64,000 nucleotides of DNA from Hysterium pulicare CBS 123377. Lineage: Eukaryota > Ascomycota > Dothideomycetes > Hysteriales > Hysteriaceae. Below the pieces are notes generated by a model that had not been told where the DNA came from, searched no databases, and worked only from the letters and a program-made list of their open reading frames with translations. Of this stretch, positions 1 to 11,220 are shown piece after piece (position 1 is the first letter of the stretch; every line of letters starts with the position of its first letter). A program made the translations under genes and the position numbers. Location: positions 124,001-188,000 of the forward strand of contig AJFK01000165.1 in NCBI GenBank assembly GCA_000467715.1, given 5' to 3'.

Positions 1-1
1 A

Positions 2-583
2 TGGGCTTACGCGCGGAGTGAATTCAACCCTTTCCAGCACCGGTATGCCAAGGAAGTGCAACAACTAATGGGAGCGATGGCATACTGGCAAAATATTGCA
101 GATTCGCCGTATCGGAGATACTTTTATAATGAATTGGCGTGGGACGAGGTAGCAGCATCCTTCACTCGTGAGTTCTGCTCATTACTAGGCCTCTCGGCGG
201 ACTCTCCGCTTTACATAGCTGCGACTGCTGGCGCTATTGCACTACCGACTCTTCTAAAATTGAAGAACATCATGAAAGAGAAGCGGACAGAATGGACGAC
301 TCAGAATGAACTACCAGTAAGTTTCTACTCTGCTTCTGCTGCGCTTGGCTAATTAATACTTCAGGTTGAAATTCCATTACCCCCTACATACCATTTCCAC
401 TCCATCTTCGTCTGTCCAGTATCCAAGGAACAGAGTACGGATCAGAATCCGCCCATGATGATGCCCTGTGGTCACGTCATTGCGCAGGAGTCGCTGGACA
501 AGCTTAGTAAAGGCGCGAGGTTCAAATGCCCGTATTGCCCTGGGGAAAGTCATCCTAGAGAGGCGAAGAAGGTATTCCTGTAA
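2..583 (+). CDS. RMD5: RMD5/Gid2-type E3 ubiquitin ligase subunit, 3' part
   Basis: The open frame enters from the left edge (frame 2), so the start lies outside the window. One intron (317-364, donor GTAAGT, acceptor CAG) joins ...NELP to [19 protein letters not shown]. The first exon carries the [22 protein letters not shown] block typical of the CTLH/CRA part of Rmd5. The second carries the degenerate RING of this family: VCPVSKE, then [12 protein letters not shown], then FKCPYCPGE, ending with KKVFL. Rmd5 and Fyv10 form the catalytic core of the GID/CTLH ubiquitin ligase, which in yeast degrades gluconeogenic enzymes when glucose returns. Family assignment is confident. The 5' end, and so the full length, cannot be seen. 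Confidence 0.88.
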
Positions 584-2580
584 TTAGTTGGATTGGAGAA
601 ATATGCTTGTTGTCGCATTCACGGCGCTCGGTGACGATCACATTTGGAGCACTCTTACCGGGCAGGGCAATGATGGCGTTTTCTGTACCTGATATTCAAT
701 CCTGAATCCCTTTATGCATATTGGCGTTTGGGTAGGACTCTTGACTAGTTTTCGACTACATCCGGGATGAAGTAAGGCCTCTGTTGGGGTAACAGTCCCC
801 ATTATGTACAGAATTACCTTGTACACAAGTCAAGCAATTAAGCCTGCGCCTTGAGCACTCTGATTATGACGATCCATAAATAGTCGATGTGGAAGATGGG
901 GTGGAATTAGCGGACCTCTTTCCAATTACCACGTTGCAACAATGCACTAACGCCAATGATATATTGCCAAATCAGGAAGGAAACTAGAAAAGTGTCGATG
1001 TCAGCGGTATGGCCAGGGTACTTCGCAATCGGGGTGGAGCGGACCCAACACCGCAACACCACACCCAACTGCAGCACGCCCCAGTACATATACACCATCC
1101 TTTTTTAAGATGATTGCTCAATTTCCGAGCGAACGCTCGGTCAAATAATGCTCAGTTCACATCAGCATGCGTCTATGTCTAGATTCCCTTCGCCTACGAA
1201 TGTGTTAACGAGCATCATGTTGTCTTGGCATGAAATAAAGAAGCGACGAAGTTTACGAATGGAGGATCCTCTTTCTTCATATCCAGCCATCTCTTTCGCT
1301 CTCAACCTTCGCTCAGAAACGCAGCATATGCAGTATGCACGGTTCCAGATCCGATGCAACTCATTGCTTCCGGTCCGAAGGCTTTCTTCGCAAGCCAATA
1401 ACTGTCAATTTTCCCACTACCTGAAGATACTTTGAGCCGCCATGTCCTTCCCAAATGCACATGTGACTTGCACCATTCTACACCTGGGTCTAAGCTTATC
1501 CCGACCTACGGTAGTGTCCGCAGCCGACTGGACGTTTCTTGGAAACCGAAAGCCCTTGCTCGCATGAGATATCGCTTGGCGCATTTGGGAGAGTGGGATT
1601 TGCTTGAGTGTTTCACAACTGAAGAAAGAAGCAGCTAGGTGCGATGTCGGATAAACTTTACGAAGCGATTCTCCGGCGTTTCTTCTTCAGAGTTTTTCTC
1701 GTAGATCTGGAGAGCTCCCACCTTATCCATCGATACACGATCATGATCTCATGTCAAGTCAGATGGTATGCAGTGCTCAACACCTCCACGCCGTGCCCTC
1801 AAGGGTAGACCTGGTTGCTACATCAAGCTCCCCGCCGGATGCAGAAGAATTCTCTTTAACCCAGGATGTCCAACCAACGAGAAAATCTCTCTTAATTCGG
1901 TAACTCGGTTGTTGAGACCCTGGGATTCCGGCAAGCATTCAAGGACTCAGGCTTCAGCTGCAAAACGCCGCTACCGAATGCAAGGCGCAGGTAAGGAGGG
2001 GCCAGAGCTGACTGCCTTCAGCCTATCTTCAGCAAGGCGGCGGTGGTTTTGGCATGAAAATCCCACATCAAGGATTCGGACTGTGGAGTTGAGGTTGGGG
2101 AACGCCCGTGCGCGAGATAAGGCAGATTCGACTCACCAATCAGCACTGCCCGTAGATCGCAAGGGCCACGGCCTGACCCTTGAGCAGCGGCTTCGGCAGA
2201 GCTTGATGAGACGACGAGATGACAACGCCTTGCAACTCTCTCCTCGACCTCCGGAGAGCTTGCTTTTCTCACTCACAGATGCCCACGCCCAGCCAGAAAA
2301 TTCTAACTTCTCAGAGATGCAGTTGTCCGCGTGGCAGAGAGGGCTGGAACGTGGAGGGACATGAAATTTTCAGCATTCAATCTTCGTCCTCCACGGCTAC
2401 CTTCAGAAAACGGCCGATGGGTTCCAACAGCTGTTCTAACCCATGGTTCTCAATTCGCGAGTGATCATTACTTCGCCGGTTTATATCATCACTGATTAGG
2501 TGACTAAATAGCACCTTCAACGAATTGTTCCATGATGCATCTTATCGAGTAAATGACTTGCCTGTGATCCCGTTCGGTTC

Positions 2581-2587
2581 CTTATCA
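2581..2587 (-). promoter_or_regulatory. GATA-factor site (TGATAAG) upstream of DUR3
   Basis: CTTATCA on the plus strand reads TGATAAG on the minus strand, a full match to the HGATAR site of AreA/NIT2-type nitrogen regulators. It lies 349 bp before the DUR3 ATG. A second HGATAR match, AGATAAG, is at 2115-2121. Urea permease genes are known targets of nitrogen catabolite control in fungi. Binding here is inferred from the motif only. Confidence 0.45.
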
Positions 2588-2844
2588 GTTCGGTCCAGGG
2601 ATCCCACAAATCTACCCATCACGATTGACGTGCATCTTTACTCCAACTGGCTCCCACACGACCAGCTCCACAGATGGCCGTTTTCGCTTCTCGCCGTAAC
2701 AGGGCTAGATTTTACTCGGCCTTTTTCTGTCGAGATTCACTTTTCATGCAGCCTAAGAGCTACGCCGTCATCTGTTCATCCTCCATTGCCTAACCTGTAC
2801 TGGTACTAGTTCGACGCATATCTTTGCGTCCGCCATCTTGCATA

Positions 2845-2853
2845 TTTATATAG
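2845..2853 (+). promoter_or_regulatory. TATA-like box of DUR3
   Basis: TTTATATAG lies about 85 bp before the chosen DUR3 start codon at 2936, a usual distance for a fungal TATA element plus a short leader. It supports this start. Confidence 0.4.
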
Positions 2854-2935
2854 AGAGTCTCCGCCCTGTGTCACTGAACATCAGCTGTGGGAGATCCCAT
2901 TTTGAAACCTTCAACCTTGACCAAGATCAGCAGCC

Positions 2936-5429
2936 ATGGTGTCCCCTCCTCTTGGACAAGGTGCGGGCTATGGAGTTATTATTGGGTTGGGATTTGCTTT
3001 TGCGTAAGTTAGTCGATGCCAAAGTAAATGAGTTCAAGCTGATGTATGAATAGATTTGGTATGATTTTGACCACCTTCGTGCTCAAAAGGTAGGTCCTGT
3101 AGATTTATATTTTCATAACACCCCTGCCAAGCGTCGTAAAGTGCTCTTCAAGAACTTGACCCTTTGCGCATGAGCTAGCAAGCTTCATTGCCCTATGAAA
3201 AGGAACCGCGGCTCAGAGAGCAACTTCTCTGGCAACGACAGCTATCCAGCCCATGATTGAAGATGCTCGTTCCACTCTCAAGTTTTGAATCTACCATCAA
3301 ACATCTATCATCAACACCGTCTAGATTGTTGAGCTTCTTGGTCACAATATATTGACTCGGTATAGATACAACTATGAGCTCCAGACTTCGGAAATGTTCA
3401 GCACTGCTGGCAGAACCGTGAAATCCGGTCTTGTCGCTTCCGCTGTCGTCTCTTCCTGGACATGGGCCGCCACTCTCCTTCAATCTTCCGGTGTTGCCTA
3501 CCGATATGGTGTCTCCGGCCCCTTCTGGTACGCTTCTGGCGCAACTGTCCAAATTATCCTCTTCGCCACCATTGCTATTGAGCTGAAGCGTCGAGCTCCA
3601 AACGCTCACACGTTCTTGGAAGTTATCCGAGCTCGTTATGGTGCCGTCACCCATGTTGTCTTCATGGTGTTCGGTCTTTTCACCAATATCCTTGTGACAT
3701 CTATGTTGTTGACCGGTGGCTCTGCCGTCGTTACATCTGTAAGTTTCCATTTCCACTCATTTCAGTTTCTCGTCGCTAATCCCGCAAAGCTTACCGGTGT
3801 CCCAACGGTTGCTGCTTGTTTCCTTCTCCCAGTTGGTGTCGTTCTCTATACCATGTTCGGTGGTATCAAGGCCACCTTTTTGACTGATTATGCTCACACT
3901 GTTGTCATTCTCGTCATTCTCCTTACCTTTGCTTTTACCGCCTATGCTACGAGCGATGTCTTGGGTAGCCCAGGCGCCGTTTTCGATCTTCTGGTCAAAG
4001 CTGCGAAGGATCACCCAGTTGCCGGAAATGCTGGTGGGAGTTATATGACTATGAGGTCCAAAGAAGGAGCGGTCTTCTTCGTCATCAATATCGTTGGAAA
4101 CTTCGGAACTGTGTTCTGTGACAATGGTTACTATAACAAGGCCATCGGTAATTATTTATCCTTCTCAATTCAGCTTACAGAACGATACTGATTGAGTTGT
4201 CTGTAGCTGCTTCTCCAGTCGATGCTCTTCCAGGATACATTATGGGCGGTTTGAGTTGGTTCGCCATTCCATGGCTGGCCGCTACCACCATGGGTCTTTC
4301 ATGTCTTGCACTTGAAGGCAACCCTGTCTTCCCCACATACCCCAATCGGATGCCTGACGCCGACGTCTCGGCTGGTTTGGTGCTCCCGAATGCCGCTGTG
4401 GCCTTGCTCGGGAAGGGAGGCGCTGTAGCAACTTTACTCTTAGTCTTCATGGCCGTCACATCTGCCATGTCGGCCGAACTGATCGCTGTGTCCTCCATCT
4501 TCACCTACGATCTTTATCAAACATACATCAACCCCTTCGCTACCGGCAAACAACTCATCTACATGTCTCACTGCATGGTCATTGGGTTTGCTATCGTAAT
4601 GGCCGCCTGGTCCACTGCTCTCCACTACATCGGTATCTCCATGGGCTACCTTTATCTTCTGATGGGCGTCATCATCTCTTCTGCCGTGCTTCCCGCAACC
4701 CTTACTCTCATGTGGAGCAAGCAAAACTGGTGGGCAGCAACTCTAACCCCACCCCTCGGATTCGCCTGCTCTTTAATCGCATGGCTCGTGACAGCCAAGA
4801 AGCAAGGCGGCGCCCTCACCGTCGCCACCACAGGCGCGAACAACCCCATGTTAGCCGGCAACGTCGTCGCCCTCCTCTCTCCACTCATCTTCATCCCCAT
4901 CCTCACCTACGCGCTCGGCCCCCAGAATTACGACTGGCTCTCCATGAAGGCAATCCGCAAAGGCGACGACCACGACCTCGCTGCCTCCGCACACATGGAT
5001 CTCGAAATGATCCCCGGCGAGCGCCGCGCCTCCGTCGTCGAAGAAGAGCAGGAACAAGCCAAACTGCTCAAAGCAGCGCGCATCGCCCGCTGGATGACCG
5101 TCTTCATGACGCTCGCGCTGCTCGTCCTCTGGCCCATGCCCATGTACGGCTCCGGGTATGTCTTCAGCAAGAAGTTTTTCACGGGCTGGGTCGTCGTCGG
5201 CATTCTCTGGATGTTCTGCTCTGCCTTCTGCGTGGGGCTGTATCCGCTTTGGGAGGGCCGCAAGACGAGCGGCCATACGTTTAAGAGTATCTATTTGGAC
5301 ATCACGGGCAAGAAGAAGCCGCCGAAGAAGGGGACGCATTTGCAGGGTAGAGAGATTGAGGAGAGCGAGGGGGCTCATACGCCGCCTGAGAAGGTTAAGG
5401 AGGAGGTCGGGGTTGCGGAGAAGCAGTAG
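2936..5429 (+). CDS. DUR3: DUR3-type urea/polyamine permease (sodium:solute symporter family)
   Basis: Five exons: 2936-3003, 3054-3089, 3366-3738, 3790-4147 and 4207-5429, giving 685 aa. All four introns are GT-AG and keep phase. The protein is rich in membrane segments. It carries the SSS-family blocks seen in fungal urea permeases: [20 protein letters not shown], then [20 protein letters not shown], and [17 protein letters not shown], with a charged cytoplasmic C-terminal tail. Dur3 imports urea, and polyamines in yeast, at the plasma membrane as a nitrogen source. Intron 2 (3090-3365, 276 nt) is far longer than the others (about 50 nt), but the splice VLKR-YNYEL matches the family. GATA sites upstream suggest nitrogen regulation. 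It faces the nucleoside transporter tail to tail. Confidence 0.93.
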
Positions 5430-6027
5430 ATTTACCTCTTCTTCTTCTCACTCTACATCGAGCCTGGGAGAGACTGTATCTGGTGCTTGGCTAAGATGAC
5501 ATGTGCTACGATGGATGTAGGTGGTGGTTGATTTGTAGGTTTGTTGAAGGCTGAACAAAGCGTGTGCTTTTTTGGTTCTTGTGCGAGATATCCCTGATGC
5601 CACTCTTTTAGAGGCTGCGAATTGAAAGGAATATGATGTTTTTGTACTCTAAATTGGATCTTTGCTTATGTATTCACCCGTGACTCCGCTAGCCTAGACG
5701 ATGCTTTACTCTGTGTTTGAGGGTCAATCCTGCAGGCAGTCGCCGAGGTTCACCCGAAAGTGAACGACCTTCCGACGCTACCTACATTACCTTACTATGC
5801 TTATCCAACATTGTAAATGCATAAACGTCAGTCTTGATATCAAGGAAGTTAATCACCCACAACCTTCACGAAGCAGGTACAAGCACAACAATTTCGGTTG
5901 AACGAGAGCGCTTGTGGGTATCATTTACAACGCATCGTGTGGCTAGCCACACATGCATAGGTACAGTATTACATTTACCTCAGATTATATCCAAGACATC
6001 CCTCGCCTATCCTCCACCCCCTCACCC
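5430..6027. other. convergent 3' spacer between DUR3 and the nucleoside transporter
   Basis: The 598 bp holds the 3' ends of two converging genes. I see no open frame with family motifs, no repeat and no strong polyadenylation hexamer. The transcripts may overlap here, but the sequence does not show it. Confidence 0.5.
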
Positions 6028-8205
6028 CTATGTCGTCTTCGTCGTACTCGTAAACTGTTTCTGATCCGTAATAACCAACCCCGCAATACTCGCACTCGTC
6101 AACGTCGAAATCACCCCGGAAACAAGCGCACTAACCGCCAATCTCGACACATCACCACTACGGCCCGGACTGATTTGCGAGAGCACACCAATTTGAGTAC
6201 CAAGGGATCCGATGTTTCCGAAGCCGCAGACGGCGTAGGTGGCGATGAGGCGGGATCGAGGCGAGAGATCGGCATAGGTGGGGGATTGCAGGTTTGTGAA
6301 GGCGACGAATTCGTTGGCGATGACTTTTATGCCGATGAGGCGGCCGACGAGGAGGAGGTCTTTGCCTTGGCGGGAGACGCCGAGGAGGAAGGCGATTGGG
6401 TAGCAGACGTAGCCTTGGGATTGTGAGTTGGGATTCGTGAGGTGTGGGGGAAGAAGTAGGTAACTTACCGAGGATTAATTCTAGGGTGAGATCATATTCA
6501 CCGTCAAGATTGATGTAGCGACCCCACCATGTTAGCAGGCCGTCGACTAGGTTGAGGAGGGCAATGATGCAGAGGAGAGTCGTGACAATCATGCCGGCGA
6601 TCTTCAATCCTAGCCAAGCGCCATTAGCGAAGGCGTGGAGGGCGTTGGCAGCTCGGTGTTCATCGTCATCTGGGATCACAACTCTGCCTGCGGTGAGAGT
6701 TTCTTCCTCCTCTGGGTAGCGCAGTTTACTGATTGCCAGAGATGCGGGAATGCTCATTACACAAGAGGAGATCAGAGCTTGAGGATTAATACCCAGACCA
6801 CTGACAGATTCGTTAGCTAGGAAGTCTCCTAGTTGTCAAGAGATTCGAACTTACATATATGCCACAAGCACACTACCAGCAATGGTAGCAAAACCGGAGC
6901 ACATGACTTGATGCAATTCCGCCTGAGTAAGGTGGGCAACGAAGGGTTTGATCAACATAGCAGACTCGCCCTGTCCGATAAAAGGAGATGCAGAAGCTAC
7001 GACAGCCTCGGCACCAGATACACGCATACTCCAGAAGAAGAACACGGCGAATTTGCCGATGAACCATTGGAGCAAACCCCAGTAGTACAGTAGCTGCACG
7101 AAGGACACGAAGAAGATAATAGGTGGAACAACACCAGTGAAGAACCATGGGAGCTTAGGCACGGTTGCATCGGTCAAGAAGATCACACCGTCGTCGGCAA
7201 ACCCTAGGAGTTCACGAGCGAGGGTAGAAACGAAAGTGAAGATGTCGCTAATGTGCAGTTAGCATCGCCTCATCTATACCAATTTTATGGGGTTTTCAAC
7301 TTACTATCCGGCCTTTGTCCTCAAGACGAAGAGAGCGATAATGAATTGCATCAGCATTCCCATAATAACGGTGTGCCAGACAATCTTCTTCCTGTTCCTT
7401 GAAGTGGCCCAGAAAGCAGTGAGGAAGACAAGCAATCCAAAAAGCGAGACAGCGCGATTGGCGCGGGTATTGTCCTGGCTCTCAGGGCTTACGAAAGCCC
7501 CAATAAGAATCACACCGATGGTCAGGAGAGCTCCAGCTGGGACTCTCATCTGTTCGGGGATCAAGGAAGCAACTCTGACGCCAGTGTTATTCCATACGAA
7601 GTGCATTGGCTTGGTAACGATGGTGATGGGGACGTGGAAGAAGAGGAGGCGGAGCATGATGCATAACCAGAGGAGGAAAGGAATGATCCAATTCTTGTTG
7701 TGACGATGTAAGACCAAACTCGCTATCCACCATCTATGCGAAGAAAGGTCAGTCCCCGAATGTGTTTATGTGTCTGCTGCTGCTGGAGTTGCGCTTACCC
7801 AGTGAATAGCATGGCGATGAAAACGTGGACGAATATCCTAAACCTGCTATAGAAGCGTGCGAGGACATGGCGCTGAGGATCTTCCTCTTCAGCAGGATGT
7901 GAATGCGGGCTGTAGCTATCCTTCTCGTCGTATGCATCCAACCCACCATTCTTCTCTAAATCCTTCTCCGCTGTCCGCCCAGCATGTCGCCGCCTGTGGA
8001 GATTGTCATCGTTTGGATCCGCGTCGGGAATCACATTCGGCTCAGCAGTGGTGCCTTTCGAGTAGGCAATCTCGTCGGTGCGACCCTCCTCGGCGAAGGC
8101 ATCGTGGTGGAGATGGGCATGGTGGTGTTCGTGAGCAGGCTCGAGGGCGGGGTCAGGATTGTGCTCTGGCAGCAGCCCACTATGATTGTGAGTATGGTCG
8201 GCCAT
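6028..8205 (-). CDS. concentrative nucleoside transporter (CNT family)
   Basis: Five exons on the minus strand: 7799-8205, 7305-7733, 6855-7247, 6469-6800 and 6028-6413, giving 648 aa. Every junction restores a conserved block, for example VAY-IGLGINPQALISSCVMS and LELILG-YVCYPIAFLLGV. CNT signatures are visible: GAEAVVASASPFIGQGESA, then MSIPASLAISKLRYPEE, then ATYAVCGFGNIGSLG. CNT proteins take up nucleosides with H+ or Na+ at the plasma membrane, so this is a purine/pyrimidine salvage gene. The start is the ATG at 8205; the frame runs further upstream only from a non-ATG codon. The first 45 residues are very His-rich (HTHNH, HEHHHAHLHH), unusual for the family and placed in the cytosolic N-tail. 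Two GATA motifs lie upstream. Confidence 0.92.
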
Positions 8206-9584
8206 GGCGTTGAACACAGCACGAGGGCAATTGCCAGAGAGGGCCAACCGATTAGCAGAGACGGAGAGGTGGAGGCTTCATGGCGAGTGCTGGACCGAGT
8301 TTATACGGAATTCTCGTGGGACCAAAACTGGTGAGCAAGTAGGGCAAGAAGATTGTGCGACTTGGCAACTGCCTGTCCGGGTTACATGCAGAGTTGCTGG
8401 GCTCAAGGATGATTGGTGAATCTCGGTCATCTCCGCTCCAGTTCTATGCACCCGTCGCACCGCTGGACCCGGCACGATGATCGGTGCTCTGGATGCTGTC
8501 CGTCTTGCGCATGTTTGGGCCAGCTCCCTTATCAGCAAGGTCAGCATCTTTAAACGCCCATCTCTGCCAGCCATCCAATCATCTTTCTTAGCCTGTTCTT
8601 GGCCTGATAAACGGCGGCGATATCTGTGCGGGGGCCGCGGTTGAGGCGCCTTCTTGGGAGACGTGTGGCGTTCGGGGTCTATTCTTCGCTCCTTCGTCCA
8701 CAGAATCCCCAACGCCGACCATCCTGATCAAGAGCCCATCCGTCGGCTATTAAATCATAAATAAATAAGTCAAATGGCCTGCCTTATATGCGCAGGCTCT
8801 CGTATCATCGAAATTTGCTCCAATTGGACCCTCTCCATATTCTGACTGTGGCATTTTCCTCTTCTTTCGCGACGGAGAACGCGCTCGTAGCAAACAACCG
8901 TGGCATTATGATCAAACGCATAGACACTGGAAGGGCTGTGAAGATAAGCGGAACCTTACTGCATCCTTCGCATGTTTGCCCAGACGTATGCAACAGAGGC
9001 CAGGAAGAATTTGGCCATCAGCCATGAACCGGGTCGCTGATGCTGATCGCGTGTCATGCACACCTGAATTTGTGCATATCTCTTCCCAATCACTGTTGCG
9101 ACTTCCTATCCACAACAGAAATGCGCCTCCAATCTTCCCTATTCGAGATGGACCTCCAAGCAGAAACCGCTATCGACATTTCCTTTCCCATGAACACCGT
9201 CTACTTCGTCATCTGCCTGTAAGTTTCAGGGTCTTCGCTTCTTATCTCATGCATCTGTCCTATCTATATATTCCAAGACCACACAGACCTGAATCTATTG
9301 ACAACCAAAGGTAATGCTATCGTGAGGAATAGAACACTACATCAATGCTGCTAGGTAGCACATCCAGGGACCTGTTGGCATGTGGTCTCCGCTTGGGAGG
9401 AGGATGGGGAAACACAGCGCACTAACTTTCCCCTCGGAGCGAACCGATGGGGTGGTCTTGGGACTACTATGGAAACTACACCAATCACCGAACATCACTC
9501 TACGAGCCACGCACGTGCTACGTCACAGTGTTGTGAGCTACCCAATATGCGCTACCTACACAGTAAGGTCGGGAAGTCATCCAA
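8206..9584. other. spacer between the transporter promoter and the P450 3' end
   Basis: Besides the GATA motifs near 8.5-8.6 kb I see no supported feature. Minus frame 8278-8712 and plus frame 8976-9314 are Arg- or His-biased, lack motifs and overlap other open frames, so they are taken as chance. Confidence 0.45.
8528..8610. promoter_or_regulatory. GATA-factor sites upstream of the nucleoside transporter
   Basis: TGATAAG reads on the minus strand at 8528-8534, about 325 bp before the transporter start. TGATAA reads on the plus strand at 8605-8610. Two HGATAR matches within 85 bp fit the paired arrangement preferred by AreA/NIT2-type activators. The role is inferred from motif and gene function only. 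Confidence 0.4.
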
Positions 9585-11220
9585 CTATTCAAATCTGCTC
9601 AAGTATTCATCGGCTTTCTTCCATTCCTCCTCGATGACCTCCCGTTTCTTCTCCCCTCTCACTCGAAACTCCACTGGAAACTCTTTCGGTCCCGTCAGAA
9701 TGGCATCTTTGAACGCCGTCTTGACGTCTGTATCCGGCTTCCCTTTAGGAACAATATCAAACCCCCAAATCAACTTCGATATTGCCACCATCGTGCTATT
9801 TTCTGCCATCTGCTGGCCTGGACAAACTCGTCGTCCAGCACCGAAAGCGTAGATCTCCTTCCGCGATGAGTCGGATTCCTGAACGTCCGAATTCTTCGAG
9901 CCGTACTTATTAGACAGAAACCGTGAAGGATTGAAGGTATCCGGATCGTCAAACTCGTCCGGATCATGCTGGATACTCCAGGTGTTCATGATAATAGTAG
10001 TTCCAGCCGGGATGAAATAGCCCTCATAAGTATCATCTTGACTCGTGGCATGGGGAATGCTCACGGGCAGCGCCGGCCGCCATCTGAGCGTCTGGGCAAT
10101 CGTAAGTTTTTTACATGTGTATGGCAAACGTCGAATCGATCCAACTTACCTCCAAGAAGCACGCTCTAATATAGGGAAGTTCCTCATCTCCACCAATCCC
10201 TGGCATATCCTGCTCTCTAAACACCCTATCAACTTCACTTTGCGCCTGTTTCTGCACCTCCGGATACGCCGCCATAGCCAAAACAAACGTCAAAGTAGTC
10301 ATAGCCGTAGTATCCGCCCCTCCTTCCAACAAAAGCCCCGCAATGTACTGAAGCTCCAAATCACTAAACCCATCCTTCTCTTGCTCTCTCAACAACCCTG
10401 CCAGAAAACAATCCTTCCCCTTCCCCTTCCCCGACCTTTCCTTCGTCTCCTCAAAAAGCTCATGATACAACCCCTGCTGCCTCCTCTTCAACTCATCCGC
10501 TCTCTTCTTCCACCCTTTCCAAGGCGTCACCTGATCCGGCACCCACCTTAAAAAGGGGAAAATATCATAAGGCGGCATAGCCCCCTGATCCAACAAACCT
10601 GCCCACTCCTCCTGCACCTCAAAAAACTCCTTCGCGCGTCCATGCTCATACTTCTTACTCCGCTGCCCATACACCGAATTCAACACTACCCCCGCAAACA
10701 CTCTCATAATATGATCATGATACCTCCCGGGCGTCCTTAAAATCTCCCACATCATCTGGTTCGTCTCAGCATTCTGAACCGGCACCAACTTCTCCAACAC
10801 ACTCTCCTTCAAAAACTCCCTCGTCGTCTTCCGATTCTTTCGCCACACGCTCCCGTATTTCAGGAATACGATTGATAAGTCGCCTGGCACGACGTACTGC
10901 ACTATTGGAAAGTCGGGACGCGAGGAGTAGATAGAGCCGCGGTGATCGAGGAGATCGCGGACAACGCGCCAACTGTTTAGGATTATGGCGTTTGTGCTGC
11001 CGATTTTTAGGCCGGTGATGGGACCGTAGGTGCGGGACCAGGTGGTGAATTGGAGGAAGGACTTTTGGAGGGGGATTTGGTGGATGTTGCCTAGGAAGGG
11101 GAGGGCTGGAGGACCGGGGGGGAAGTTGGCTGGTCGGTGAGGTTGCGAGGCTTTGTGACGGATGATAAGAGTTAGGAAGATGAGGACTGCGATGACTGGG
11201 TAAAGGTATTGGTATGCCAT
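9585..11220 (-). CDS. cytochrome P450 monooxygenase
   Basis: Two exons (10150-11220 and 9585-10091) give 525 aa. The intron falls inside the ExxR motif (CFLE-TLRWRP), a common place in fungal P450s. In order: an N-terminal membrane anchor (about residues 4-20), a proline hinge (PPGPPALPFLGNI), the I-helix oxygen-binding motif GGADTTA (about 298-304), ExxR (357-360), the meander (NPSRFL) and the haem loop FGAGRRVCPG with the axial Cys near residue 445. All catalytic signatures are intact. It resembles microsomal P450s of fungal secondary or xenobiotic metabolism such as O-methylsterigmatocystin oxidoreductase-like enzymes. The substrate cannot be inferred. The ATG at 11220 starts the anchor directly; an in-frame ATG-like extension upstream would add 25 polar residues and is unlikely. 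Confidence 0.92.

Larger units (their letters stand above)
584..2935. other. 2.35 kb without a supported gene, upstream of DUR3
   Basis: Open frames here (for example 1768-2364 +) lack family motifs, sit in several overlapping frames and show no convincing intron structure, so none is called. A 63-codon minus frame (907-1098) with two hydrophobic stretches is the only one that might be a small membrane protein. The right-hand part is the DUR3 promoter: GATA sites and a TATA-like box are listed separately. An inverted repeat with 7-bp arms (CCGAGCG/CGCTCGG) lies at 1124-1139. Confidence 0.5.

Noticed and set aside
907-1098. 63-codon minus-strand frame with two hydrophobic stretches
   Set aside because: It could be a small membrane protein, but there is no family match and no supporting splice or promoter evidence beyond a nearby palindrome.
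1768-2364. 198-codon plus frame
   Set aside because: Arg/Ser-biased, no motif, overlaps other open frames on both strands, and no conserved block is visible.
4712-5378. Long alternative frames inside DUR3 (190 and 175 codons)
   Set aside because: They are shadows of the GC-biased third positions of the DUR3 3' exon.
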